DNA of 64,000 nucleotides from Flavobacteriales bacterium BRH_c54 (GTDB lineage Bacteria; Bacteroidota; Bacteroidia; Flavobacteriales_E; Vicingaceae): NCBI GenBank assembly GCA_000961845.1, contig LADZ01000016.1, positions 1 to 64,000 of the forward strand, read 5' to 3'. Shown piece by piece: positions 42,013 to 50,927 of this stretch (position 1 is its first letter; each line of letters starts with the position of its first letter). The notes under the pieces were generated by a model. It saw only the letters and a program-made list of their open reading frames with translations, ran no database searches and was not told where the DNA came from. The position numbers and the translations under genes were made by a program.

Positions 42013-43226
42013 TTTTTAGAAAAATGTTTGGTTAAAATAATGTTGAAGATATCTTCTACAACTTTTACCTTCGACTTCAACTCAAAATTAGTAATATTAT
42101 TGTTTTTGTCTATAAGTGTTATTTTGTTTGTTTCGTGGTTAAATCCTGCACCTTTGTCGTTTAAAGAATTTAAAACAATGTAATCTAAGTTCTTTTTAGC
42201 CAATTTCTTTTTGGCATTTTCAATTTCGTCATGTGTTTCGAGAGCAAAACCAATTAACAATTGATTTTTGGTTTTAATTTTTCCTACTGAGGCTAAAATA
42301 TCTTTTGTTGGTTTTAGTTGAATTATTAATTCATTTGTTTTGGAAGTTTGCTCAGCTTTTTTAATTTTTTTATCGGTGCTCATTGCAGGAGTAAAATCTG
42401 CTACAGCTGCAGCCATAATAATAATGTCAGTATTTTTAACTTGCTGATGAACGGCATTGTACATGTCTTCAGCAGTAACCACATTAATTCTATTAATATT
42501 TTCTGAAGTTGTAATTTTTGTCGGCCCGATAATTAAATCTACATCGGCACCTAAATTAGCAGCATGTTCGGCAAGTGCAATGCCCATTTTTCCTGTAGAA
42601 AAGTTACTGATAAACCTTACAGGGTCAATTTTTTCTATAGTTGGTCCTGCGGTAATCAATAATTTTTTTCCTTTAAGTGGGAGAGAAGTTGTAAAATGCT
42701 TTTTAATAGCTTCAAAAATTTGTTCAGGCTCTTCCATTCTTCCTTCTCCACTAAGTCCACTAGCAAGTTCTCCTGATGGAGCATTTAGTATTTTGTTTCC
42801 AAATTTTTCTAATTGTTTTAAATTGGTTTTTAGGGTAGGATGTTGGTACATATCTAAATCCATTGCCGGAGCGATTAAAACAGGGCATTTGGCTGAAAAA
42901 TAGCAAGCCAATAGGAAGTTATCACAAATACCATTAGCAAATTTAGCAATGGTATTGGCAGTAGCAGGAGCAACAACAAAAAAGTCAGCCCAAAGGGCTA
43001 ACTCTACATGGTTGTTCCAATTATTCGATTCGTTTTTAAAAGTAGTTAAAACAGGATTTTTAGAAAGTGTTGCTAGCGTTAAAGGAGTAACAAAATCTAA
43101 TGCTGAAGAAGTTGCTGTAACCTTTACATTAGCACCGGCTTTAATCAACAAACGGATTAAAAGAGGTATTTTATAGGCAGCAATTCCACCGGTAATACCT
43201 AGGAGAATATTTTTGCCTTTTAGCAT
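42009..43226 (-). CDS. coaBC: Bifunctional phosphopantothenoylcysteine synthetase/decarboxylase
   Basis: A 405-residue two-domain enzyme of coenzyme A synthesis. The N-terminal flavin-dependent decarboxylase (CoaC, about 1-185) has GITGGIAAYKIPLL, the catalytic His in NNHVELALWADFFVVAPATANT and APAMDLDMYQHP. The C-terminal CTP-dependent synthetase (CoaB) has LLITAGPTIEKIDPVRFISN, STGKMGIALAEHA, MAAAVADFTP and the Lys in LKPTKDILAS. Length is normal for the fusion. It lies 6 bases after rpoZ and overlaps the porD-like gene by 4. Confidence 0.97.
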   Translation of the reverse strand: MLKGKNILLGITGGIAAYKIPLLIRLLIKAGANVKVTATSSALDFVTPLTLATLSKNPVLTTFKNESNNWNNHVELALWADFFVVAPATANTIAKFANGICDNFLLACYFSAKCPVLIAPAMDLDMYQHPTLKTNLKQLEKFGNKILNAPSGELASGLSGEGRMEEPEQIFEAIKKHFTTSLPLKGKKLLITAGPTIEKIDPVRFISNFSTGKMGIALAEHAANLGADVDLIIGPTKITTSENINRINVVTAEDMYNAVHQQVKNTDIIIMAAAVADFTPAMSTDKKIKKAEQTSKTNELIIQLKPTKDILASVGKIKTKNQLLIGFALETHDEIENAKKKLAKKNLDYIVLNSLNDKGAGFNHETNKITLIDKNNNITNFELKSKVKVVEDIFNIILTKHFSKK

Positions 43227-43232
43227 GGTTAA

Positions 43233-43559
43233 TTATGCTTTATCGGCATCAGGATTTTTGATGAATAATTTTTCATCTAAAAATTCTTTTAATGCCATTG
43301 CGTTAGTTTTTGGTAAACGCTCGTAAAATCTAGAGATTTCAATTTGCTCTCTGTTTTCAAAAACCTCTTCTAAATTGTCAGTTGTTGATGCAAATTCCTG
43401 AATTTTATTAACTAATTCTTCTTTTAAATCAACAGCAATTTGATTAGATCTTTTAGCAACTGCTACAACAGATTCGTAGATGTTTCCTGTAACGTCTTCA
43501 ATTGCTTGTAAGTCTCTGGTAATTGTAGATGTTTCTGCGTTTGTGGTTTTGAAATTCAT
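43233..43559 (-). CDS. rpoZ: RNA polymerase omega subunit, Bacteroidota type
   Basis: A 108-residue protein matching the divergent Bacteroidota omega subunit (RpoZ/RpoK superfamily). The core ARxI-like motif region is GNIYESVVAVAKRSNQIAVDLK at about residues 26-47, followed by helices and the ERLPKTNAMALKEFLD tail. It binds the beta-prime subunit and helps assemble polymerase. It sits between bamD (4 bases) and coaBC (6 bases), the conserved position of this gene in the phylum. Confidence 0.9.
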   Translation of the reverse strand: MNFKTTNAETSTITRDLQAIEDVTGNIYESVVAVAKRSNQIAVDLKEELVNKIQEFASTTDNLEEVFENREQIEISRFYERLPKTNAMALKEFLDEKLFIKNPDADKA

Positions 43560-43563
43560 GTTG

Positions 43564-44373
43564 TTATAAATTTTCTAGTTTAATTTTATTTTGTTCTTCT
43601 TCCATTTTGGAATAAATATTTTGAGCTTCCTTTAAATATTTACTTTCCCCAAATGAATCTGCAAAGTTATAATAAGCTTCGATAGTATTGCCAATTCTTT
43701 CTAATTTTTTTTCTTTAACACTGTTTATGGCTAATAAATAGTGTGATTTTAAGATTAAAAAGTTCAATTCTTCCATATGTTTAGTGTCCGGATAGTCTTT
43801 TATATGGTTACCCAAAGCCACAATTGAAGCTTTATAATCTTGTATTTTAAAATATTGTTTGGCATTTTGGTAAGATTTAGTTTCTAATTTAACTCTTAAT
43901 TTATCCATTAAAACATTGCTGGAATCAACTAAATGATGCTCCGGAAAAGTATTAATAAATACTTGTAGTGAGTTAATTGCATTGTAAGTTTCTGTTTGGT
44001 CTAATTCGGAAATTGGTGATAATAAATATTGTGAATATCCGTGCATAAACAACATTTCTTCTACATGTTTGCTGGTAGGATAGGTGGTAGCAAATTTTTT
44101 GAAATGGTAAGCAGCAGCATAAAGCAAATTAGACTGATAATTTGAATAAGCATAGAGAAAATAAACTTTTTCAGCTCTATCAGTTCCCCTTAGCAAAGGT
44201 ATTAATTCTTCTAAAAGAGGAATAGCTCTGTCATATTTTCCTTCATCATAATACTTTTGTGCGGCTTCATATTTTAGGTCAACATCAGAACTTTTAAGTA
44301 TTTTCTGATACTTGCTGCAACCTAATGAAAGCATTAGAATGAATAGAAGATATAAACTGTTTTTCTTAAACAT
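43564..44373 (-). CDS. bamD: Outer membrane assembly lipoprotein BamD
   Basis: About 269 residues. Lipobox LFILMLSLGC; the mature part has TPR-like helices (LKYEAAQKYYDEGKYDRAIPLLEEL, YFLYAYSNYQSNLLYAAAYHFKKF, YPTSKHVEEMLFMHGYS, YQNAKQYFKIQDYKASIVAL). This is the BamD/YfiO plan, an essential part of the BAM complex that inserts beta-barrel proteins. The frame is open to an ATG at 44391, but the start is placed at 44373: this gives a normal lipoprotein signal (MFKKNSLYLLF) and the -7 box TATATTTG lies between the two candidates. First gene of the rpoZ-coaBC-porD group. Confidence 0.92.
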   Translation of the reverse strand: MFKKNSLYLLFILMLSLGCSKYQKILKSSDVDLKYEAAQKYYDEGKYDRAIPLLEELIPLLRGTDRAEKVYFLYAYSNYQSNLLYAAAYHFKKFATTYPTSKHVEEMLFMHGYSQYLLSPISELDQTETYNAINSLQVFINTFPEHHLVDSSNVLMDKLRVKLETKSYQNAKQYFKIQDYKASIVALGNHIKDYPDTKHMEELNFLILKSHYLLAINSVKEKKLERIGNTIEAYYNFADSFGESKYLKEAQNIYSKMEEEQNKIKLENL

Positions 44374-44378
44374 AGCGG

Positions 44379-44386
44379 CAAATATA
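44379..44386 (-). promoter_or_regulatory. -7 element very close to the bamD start
   Basis: Minus strand TATATTTG, an exact TAnnTTTG match, only 5 bases before the ATG at 44373. If used, transcription would begin at or next to the start codon, giving a leaderless message. No clear -33 box is seen. Confidence 0.4.
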
Positions 44387-44496
44387 CTCAAAGAAATTAA
44401 GATGGAAATTACTTGGTTAATATAAATGTGTTAAAAAGTTACTAAACGCAAGTTTAATTTTATTATTTCTTCATAAAACAAGTTTTTGCTTAGTTT

Positions 44497-44504
44497 TACT
44501 TTCG
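44497..44504 (+). promoter_or_regulatory. -7 element of the UMF1-type transporter
   Basis: TACTTTCG followed by CAA, identical to the guaB element over 11 bases, 21 bases before the GTG start. Confidence 0.5.
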
Positions 44505-44525
44505 CAAAAAGAGATTTAAACTATA

Positions 44526-45809
44526 GTGAAAATTAACAATCAGAAAATAATTAATGCATGGGCAATGTACGATTGGGCTAACTCCGTGTATGCGTTAATT
44601 ATTACAACAGCCATTTTCCCTATTTTTTATGAAAAAACTACAACTGAAGAAGTAATTTTTTTCGGAAAGTCTTTCGTTAATACAGAGCTTTATTCCTATG
44701 TTATTTCGTTCTCTTTTATGTTGTTGGTAGTGCTTTCTCCTATACTTTCGGGTATGGCAGATTATTCCGGAAATAAGAAAAAGTACTTGCAGTTTTTTTG
44801 TTATTTGGGAGCTTTTTCTTGCATTAGTTTATATTTTTTTGATGCCGAACATGCATTGGAATTAAGCATGTTACCTGTGTTGTTGGCAAGTATAGGTTTT
44901 TCGGGGAGTTTGGTTTTTTATAATGCCTATTTGCCCGAAATTGTAACACCTGATTTACAAGATAATGTAAGTGCAAAAGGTTTTTCGTTAGGCTATATAG
45001 GTAGTTCATTGTTATTAATTGTTTGTTTGGTATTGCTACAAGGTTTTGATATGCCTGTAAAGTGGGTTTTTGTAATAACCGGAGCTTGGTGGATAGGCTT
45101 TGCTCAGTTTACATTTATAGCGTTGCCTAACAATGTTTATAATAAGCGCCCGAAAGGAAACAGATTTTTAAAAGGATTTAAAGAACTTAAAAAAGTTTTT
45201 AAAGAGCTAAAACATCAATACAATTTAAAAAAATATTTGTCTGCTTTTTTTGTTTATAGTATGGGAGTTCAAACCATTATGCTAATGGCTGTTTTTTTTG
45301 GAACGAAAGAAATTGAGTGGAGCAGCAACGAGGAAATGCAAACAGGTTTAATTGTAAGCATATTGGTAATACAATTTATAGCTATTGCAGGAGCTCAGGG
45401 AATGGCATTTCTATCAAAAAAAATTGGTAATATAAAAACTTTATTGTTTGTAGTTTTCTGTTGGGTAATTATATGTATTTCAGCATATAGTTTGGTATAT
45501 ACCCCCTTGCATTTTTATATTATAGCAGCTTCAATTGGTTTGGTAATGGGTGGGATACAATCGTTATCTCGTTCTACCTATTCTAAATTATTACCCGAAA
45601 CACAAGATCATGCTTCGTATTTTAGTTTTTATGATATTTTGGAAAAAACGGGTGTAGTAATAGGAACTTTTTTCTTTGGTTTTATAGAAGGACTCTTTGA
45701 TATTAGATCATCAGTGTTAATTCTAATTGTATTTTTTGTAGTAGGATTTTTATTGTTGCTTAGAGTAAAATCGACTAAAAAAATACTAAATGAAGCTATG
45801 GAAAAGTAA
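44526..45809 (+). CDS. UMF1-type MFS transporter
   Basis: A 427-residue inner-membrane permease of the UMF1 (Atg22-related) branch of the major facilitator superfamily. The N-terminal INAWAMYDWANSVYALIITTAIFP is the branch signature, and about 12 hydrophobic segments follow. The first half ends near the charged loop KRPKGNRFLKGFKELKKVFKE; IGLVMGGIQSLSRSTYSKLLPE is the conserved second-half motif. The start is a GTG at 44526; the next ATG (in AMYDWANS) would cut off the signature, so GTG is preferred. The substrate is unknown in this branch. Its 3' end overlaps the convergent SGNH hydrolase gene by 14 bases. Confidence 0.93.
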   Translation: MKINNQKIINAWAMYDWANSVYALIITTAIFPIFYEKTTTEEVIFFGKSFVNTELYSYVISFSFMLLVVLSPILSGMADYSGNKKKYLQFFCYLGAFSCISLYFFDAEHALELSMLPVLLASIGFSGSLVFYNAYLPEIVTPDLQDNVSAKGFSLGYIGSSLLLIVCLVLLQGFDMPVKWVFVITGAWWIGFAQFTFIALPNNVYNKRPKGNRFLKGFKELKKVFKELKHQYNLKKYLSAFFVYSMGVQTIMLMAVFFGTKEIEWSSNEEMQTGLIVSILVIQFIAIAGAQGMAFLSKKIGNIKTLLFVVFCWVIICISAYSLVYTPLHFYIIAASIGLVMGGIQSLSRSTYSKLLPETQDHASYFSFYDILEKTGVVIGTFFFGFIEGLFDIRSSVLILIVFFVVGFLLLLRVKSTKKILNEAMEK

Positions 45810-47112
45810 CACCTCTATAATCACCTACAACTACTGTTGGAATGGTAGAACTGTAATGCTGATTAATAACATCAATAAATTTATTAGTGATTATAGCATA
45901 ACCTCTTGAGTTTGGATGTACACCATCAAGTGAAAAAACACCTCCCGAAACAAACTCAGGAGTAAAATCAATGCCATCAAAAATTAATCCCGATTCTAAA
46001 TCTCGCATAAACTCGTACATATCTGCAACAGCAAAGCCATAAGAAGCAGCTAAAGAACGAATAACATTGTTATAAGCTATAACAGTACTCTGAGAAATGG
46101 CTTTTTCATCTTTATCTAAAACAAAAGTATGGTCTAGCGGTTTATTTTGTGAAAGTCCATTTCCAATAGCTAATTCATCTGAAGCAGTTAACAATATTAA
46201 GTCTTCGTTTGTAGCTTTTCTAACATTTCCCGGATTGTTGGAATAAGGTCCTTCAGTAATCCAAACATCGCCACCAATAGCATTTAAGGTAACTGTTTTA
46301 AAATAAGGAATTGAGGTTACATCTGGAATGGTAGCGCAAACTCCTTTTGCTCCCATATTTTTAAAAGCTAACAAAACTGAATCGTATTTGTTACTAAATT
46401 CTGTTACATCAGTTAATTTAGAAAAATATTCGTTAAACTGAGCTTCATAACCATCATCACCACCAGCTGTCGACCAACCCAAAACATCATTATTTCCTAA
46501 CCAATTCGTAAAAAAAGTAGCATTGCTATTTTTGATGTGGTCTAAATAGCTAACCTTATTGGCTGCTGTTCCCCAATCTAAAAAACGAGCATAAGGGTTA
46601 ACATTACTCACAAAATAGTTGACTGAAGCAGAAGTATTTCCTCCACCTACAACATTGGCTAATTTAAAGCCAGAAACTCCCAAGTTATTATATTTTAATG
46701 ACTTGTTTCCCCAAGTCTCCCATGAAGGATCATTTTTAATAGCATCGGGATGATTGTCGTTTCTTTCAGAATCATAGACTTTAATTACTTTTATCTCCTC
46801 ATTTTCCCACTTTAAGTGAATGTAACCCGAACCATTTCCTTGCACTGTTGGCTGTAAATAGCTTAAGTTAGGATTGATTAATTTAAGTTGTTTAGATAAA
46901 ATAGCCGGGTAAGAACTTTCGTGCTGCCCCAATTCATTATGCAAACCACCATCCTGATAACCCTGTGTAAGCGAGTTTCCTACGGCTACATAATTACTAA
47001 AATCTGCACTGCCTGATGCTATTTCAAATTCATCAAAATCAGTTTTAGTACATGAGAAAAAAGTAACACTGATGCTTAACAATAAAAGGCTATAATATGT
47101 TTTGGTATTCAT
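45796..47112 (-). CDS. SGNH/GDSL-family lipoprotein hydrolase
   Basis: A 438-residue lipoprotein (lipobox SISVTFFSC). SGNH landmarks are present: block I YVAVGNSLTQGYQDGG with the nucleophile Ser, block II Gly in KYNNLGVSGFKLANVVGGG, block III Asn in FTNWLGNNDVLGW, and block V SLDGVHPNSRGYAIITN with the catalytic Asp and His. It therefore looks like an active esterase or lipase-type hydrolase at the outer membrane. It is larger than minimal SGNH enzymes, with an insertion around residues 200-330. The substrate is unknown. No signal of co-transcription with neighbours. Confidence 0.92.
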   Translation of the reverse strand: MNTKTYYSLLLLSISVTFFSCTKTDFDEFEIASGSADFSNYVAVGNSLTQGYQDGGLHNELGQHESSYPAILSKQLKLINPNLSYLQPTVQGNGSGYIHLKWENEEIKVIKVYDSERNDNHPDAIKNDPSWETWGNKSLKYNNLGVSGFKLANVVGGGNTSASVNYFVSNVNPYARFLDWGTAANKVSYLDHIKNSNATFFTNWLGNNDVLGWSTAGGDDGYEAQFNEYFSKLTDVTEFSNKYDSVLLAFKNMGAKGVCATIPDVTSIPYFKTVTLNAIGGDVWITEGPYSNNPGNVRKATNEDLILLTASDELAIGNGLSQNKPLDHTFVLDKDEKAISQSTVIAYNNVIRSLAASYGFAVADMYEFMRDLESGLIFDGIDFTPEFVSGGVFSLDGVHPNSRGYAIITNKFIDVINQHYSSTIPTVVVGDYRGVTFP

Positions 47113-47169
47113 AAGTTTTTAAATATTTAGGGGATAAATGTAGTGATTTTTTATCATTAAAAAAAAGAA

Positions 47170-49296
47170 TTATAACTGTTTGGTGTATGCTCCATCAGTC
47201 AAAACCGACCAACATTTAATGTTTAGTGCTTTTGCTTCCGATTTTAATTTTTCTGAAATGTAGTTAGAGTTGGAAGCATCTATAATAATTTCTTTAGGTT
47301 TAAATGTTTGTAGTAGTTCTTGAATAGAAAAATTAGGATTTTTAGTAATAATTAATAAATCGAGAGGTAAAGGTTTTGTAATACTTTTTAGTTGAAAATC
47401 AGGAGGAAGAATTGCCATTTTTTCATTAAAAAACTGAAGGTAATTCCGTTTTATAAACACGTTTTTATTGTCTGTTATATAAAGAGTAGATAACTGGTTT
47501 CTATCAGTTAATTTGTTTAGCGTTACTATTTTTTCAGATTCTACTCCTTTCTGAATCCAATTATTCTGTACATGAAACATGAGTTTACTTTTATTGTTTA
47601 GGAGTTTTATATCAGAAAACAATACATTGTCATTCCCTTCAATTAAATTAATTGCAGAATGCCCGGGAATGTTATAAACAGTTAAGTATTTCTGATTTAT
47701 CTGATGAATATTATCTTTTAAACGAAAGCTGAAAATAATGATAAAACAAGCAACTCCCGCCATAAAGTATTTTAAATTTTTATAGTGAATAGTAAGGATA
47801 ATTAAAATAATAGCAAGATAAGTTAAGTAATTATCCAACAAATTAAATTTTATATTTTGAGTAAGCGAATAGGGGATTTTATCAATAAATATAACAGCTT
47901 CGTTTAAACCGAGAATAATCATGTTGAGTATTTTTCCTAATAAACTGCCAATAATTGGGATGGGAGAAGCAATAAGTGTAATTATGCCTAGATATAATAT
48001 TAAAATTGCCAGCGGAATTACCACTAAGTTGGAGAGCATAAAATAATTGGGAAACTGATGGAAATAATATAATCCCAAGGGGAAAGTAGCTATTTGTGCT
48101 GCGATAGAAACAGCGGTAAGCTCCCAAATTTTATCCAACAGCCACCATTTAGAGTAGAAAAGGTTATAAACCCAAGGTTGAATAACTACAATCCCAATTA
48201 CGGCAAGGTAAGAAAGTTGAAAACCAACTTCCATTAATAAAAATGGGTTGATAATGAGTAAAAACAAAGCAGAAGCTGCCAAGGTGTTGAAAAAGTTTGC
48301 ATTGCTTTTGGTTGTTTTGGCAGCAACAATAAAGCTAAACATGGTGGCCGCTCGCATTACTGAAGGCGATAAGCCTGTTAAAAGAGCATAAGCCCACAGC
48401 AATGTAATGATGAGAACTCCTTTAATGTAGTTGCCATACTTTACTTTATTAAAAAACTGAAATATTTGATTTAGAATCAAAAAGATAATACCAACATGAA
48501 GTCCGGAAACTGCCAACACATGCATAGCTCCTGCACTAGAGTATGCACTTTTTAGCTGAGCGTCAATTTCATTTTTATAACCTAAAATTAAAGCGGAAGC
48601 CACATTAAGTTGTTTGTCTTTAACTCCCATTTCTTCTAGTTTACTTATCAGCATTTTTCTGATATTGCTAGCATAAGCAAAAATAGAGATGTCGTTATTT
48701 TTATGGATTATTTTCCAATTGTTACTACGCAAATAGGCTTGTTGGTGAATAAGGTGGTATGACAAATATCGTTTAAAACTAAATTCATGCGGATTTTTAG
48801 GTGCTGGAACATCTTTTAAAATTGGTTCAAAAGAAATGATATCACCTAGTTTTAAACGGTTTGCCAACGTGTCTTTTTGCAGGTAAATAATAGATTTGCC
48901 ATTGGTATTTTTCCATTTTTCGTTGGTTTTTAAACCGATAATTTCTACTACCGCTTTTACAGAGTTGGCTTTTTCTTCGGTAGGTTCAATAACTTCAGCA
49001 ATAATAAATCTATTGTCGGAATCATTTAATTGATAAGAAGAATGAGATTGATTGGTTTTGATGGAAGTTAAGCTATAGGCTGCTAATATAAAACTACCAT
49101 AAATAAGTACACCAAAAATCCATCTGAATTGATAGTTAGTATTAATTTTTTTGATGGAGAAAAGTATAATATAGCTAACAACAACTCCTAAAAATAGATA
49201 TTGGGGTAGGTCTGAACTTGCCGGAAGGTAAATGGCAAAAATAATTCCTATAATAAAAGGAATTAAAATACGAACTAATGGGATATAGTTAAGCAA
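47170..49296 (-). CDS. comEC: ComEC/Rec2-family DNA uptake channel protein
   Basis: A 708-residue polytopic membrane protein. An N-terminal DUF4131 region (about 1-190) is followed by the Competence domain with LILGYKNEIDAQLKSAYSSAGAMHVLAVSG near 225-255 and HVGIIFLILNQI, GLSPSVMRAATMFSFI and GFQLSYLAVIGIV, the core ComEC motifs. The C-terminal 170 residues are soluble but lack the His-rich metallo-beta-lactamase motif (HxHxDH) of classical ComEC, as is usual in Bacteroidota versions. The protein should translocate single-stranded DNA across the inner membrane. It is the last gene of the mannose-1-phosphate guanylyltransferase - tatC - lptB - comEC series. Confidence 0.92.
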   Translation of the reverse strand: MLNYIPLVRILIPFIIGIIFAIYLPASSDLPQYLFLGVVVSYIILFSIKKINTNYQFRWIFGVLIYGSFILAAYSLTSIKTNQSHSSYQLNDSDNRFIIAEVIEPTEEKANSVKAVVEIIGLKTNEKWKNTNGKSIIYLQKDTLANRLKLGDIISFEPILKDVPAPKNPHEFSFKRYLSYHLIHQQAYLRSNNWKIIHKNNDISIFAYASNIRKMLISKLEEMGVKDKQLNVASALILGYKNEIDAQLKSAYSSAGAMHVLAVSGLHVGIIFLILNQIFQFFNKVKYGNYIKGVLIITLLWAYALLTGLSPSVMRAATMFSFIVAAKTTKSNANFFNTLAASALFLLIINPFLLMEVGFQLSYLAVIGIVVIQPWVYNLFYSKWWLLDKIWELTAVSIAAQIATFPLGLYYFHQFPNYFMLSNLVVIPLAILILYLGIITLIASPIPIIGSLLGKILNMIILGLNEAVIFIDKIPYSLTQNIKFNLLDNYLTYLAIILIILTIHYKNLKYFMAGVACFIIIFSFRLKDNIHQINQKYLTVYNIPGHSAINLIEGNDNVLFSDIKLLNNKSKLMFHVQNNWIQKGVESEKIVTLNKLTDRNQLSTLYITDNKNVFIKRNYLQFFNEKMAILPPDFQLKSITKPLPLDLLIITKNPNFSIQELLQTFKPKEIIIDASNSNYISEKLKSEAKALNIKCWSVLTDGAYTKQL

Positions 49297-49349
49297 TATC
49301 TTTTAGTTTTTAGGATCAATTAGCGTTTAGCTTCTTGATTATATTTGGA

Positions 49350-50081
49350 TTAAACTTTTCTTTTTAATTCAAAACTCTGACCTAAATAAACTCTTCTAAC
49401 TTGTTCGTCTGCTGCTAATTCTTCGGCTGTTCCTGCTTTAAGGATTTTACCTTCAAAAAGTAAATAGGCTCTGTCGGTAATGCTAAGTGTTTCTTGCACG
49501 TTGTGGTCGGTAATTAAAATACCTATATTTTTTTGTTTTAAAGTAGCAACAATGCTCTGAATATCTTCAACAGCAATGGGGTCAACTCCTGCAAAAGGTT
49601 CATCAAGTAAAATAAAGCTAGGGTCGGAAGCTAGAGCACGAGCAATTTCTGTTCTTCTTTTTTCTCCTCCCGATAAGTTATGCCCTAGGTTTTTACGAAC
49701 ATGTCCTAAACCAAATTCTTCAATAAGCGATTCTAATTTTTCTTTTTGTTGAGCTTTGGTTAAATCCATCATTTCTAAGATGGCACTAATGTTATCTTCA
49801 ACACTCAGTTTTCTAAAAACAGAAACTTCTTGAGGTAAATAACCAATTCCCATTTGAGCTCTTTTGTACATAGGGAGTTTGGTAATGTTTTTATCATTTA
49901 AAAAAATCTCTCCTTCATTTGGTTGAACCAAACCTACAATCATGTAAAATGAAGTGGTTTTTCCGGCTCCATTCGGTCCAAGTAATCCAACAATCTCCCC
50001 TTGCTTAACATCTATAGAAACACCCTGAACAACTGTTCTTTTTCCATACTTTTTAATAATATTTTCGGCTCGTAAAATCAT
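49350..50081 (-). CDS. lptB: LPS export ABC transporter ATP-binding protein LptB
   Basis: A 243-residue ABC ATPase that drives extraction of lipopolysaccharide from the inner membrane with LptF/LptG. Walker A is [17 protein letters not shown], the Q-loop region [20 protein letters not shown] is LptB-specific, the signature is [16 protein letters not shown], Walker B is [16 protein letters not shown], and the H-loop is [12 protein letters not shown]. It lies 15 bases after tatC. The LptF/LptG permeases are not in this window. Confidence 0.96.
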   Translation of the reverse strand: MILRAENIIKKYGKRTVVQGVSIDVKQGEIVGLLGPNGAGKTTSFYMIVGLVQPNEGEIFLNDKNITKLPMYKRAQMGIGYLPQEVSVFRKLSVEDNISAILEMMDLTKAQQKEKLESLIEEFGLGHVRKNLGHNLSGGEKRRTEIARALASDPSFILLDEPFAGVDPIAVEDIQSIVATLKQKNIGILITDHNVQETLSITDRAYLLFEGKILKAGTAEELAADEQVRRVYLGQSFELKRKV

Positions 50082-50096
50082 TAATAAAAATTAAAT

Positions 50097-50909
50097 TTAG
50101 TTGTTTTTGTTTACTATTCTAGAGATAAAAATACTGAATTCGTACAATAAAAGTAGTGGAATTGTTAGTAAAATTTGACTAGTAATATCAGGAGGTGTAA
50201 TTACAGCCGATAAAATAAGTGTTACCACAATGGCTATTTTTCTGTATTTACGCATTACTTCGGGAGTTAAAATTCCCATTTTAGATAGGAAATAAACCAA
50301 TAAAGGCAATTCGAAAACCAACCCGCAAGCTAAGGTTAAGGTGGTTACTGTTGAGATAAAAGATTGAATACTAATTTGATTTTCAACCAACTCACTTACT
50401 TGGTAGTTGCCTAAAAACTGTACAGAAAGCGGTGAGATAAAATAGTAGCCAAACAAAATTCCCATCATAAATAAGGCAGAACCCGAAAGAATTAAAGCGG
50501 TAGCATATTTTCTTTCTTTTTTATGAAGAGCAGGACGAATAAAACGCCAAATTTCAAATAATAAGTAAGGAAAAGCCAATACTATTCCGGCAATAATAGA
50601 AGTAATGATGTGGATAGTAAATTGCCCACTCATAGTAAGGTTGATTAAACTAAATTTAATATCGCCTAAACACAAGGCATCACCTTTGCCAATCCATTCC
50701 GAGAACCTGCAAAAAAGTTGGTAAGTAAAAAAATCGGAATTTTTTTGAGCCAAAATAATCTCATCAAAAACAATGTTTTTAAAAACAAAAGCTAACGAGG
50801 CAAAAACTAAAATAGCGATACTGGAACGAACTAAGTGCCAACGCAACACTTCAAGATGATCTAAAAAAGACATTTCTTTTTTTTCTGTATTTTCGTTTTG
50901 GTCGCTCAT
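50097..50909 (-). CDS. tatC: Twin-arginine translocase subunit TatC
   Basis: A 270-residue membrane protein with six hydrophobic segments, receptor for twin-arginine signal peptides. It begins with MSFLDHLEVLRWHLVRS (the conserved cytoplasmic HLxELRxR region, here HLEVLRWHLVRS). FPYLLFEIWRFIRPALHKKERKYA is the conserved first-loop motif, followed by ACGLVFELPLLVYFLSKMGIL and RKYRKIAIVVTLILSAVITPPD. TatA/TatB are not adjacent. It lies 18 bases after the guanylyltransferase gene and 15 before lptB. Confidence 0.96.
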   Translation of the reverse strand: MSDQNENTEKKEMSFLDHLEVLRWHLVRSSIAILVFASLAFVFKNIVFDEIILAQKNSDFFTYQLFCRFSEWIGKGDALCLGDIKFSLINLTMSGQFTIHIITSIIAGIVLAFPYLLFEIWRFIRPALHKKERKYATALILSGSALFMMGILFGYYFISPLSVQFLGNYQVSELVENQISIQSFISTVTTLTLACGLVFELPLLVYFLSKMGILTPEVMRKYRKIAIVVTLILSAVITPPDITSQILLTIPLLLLYEFSIFISRIVNKNN

Positions 50910-50927
50910 TAATTAAAGGGGTATTTT

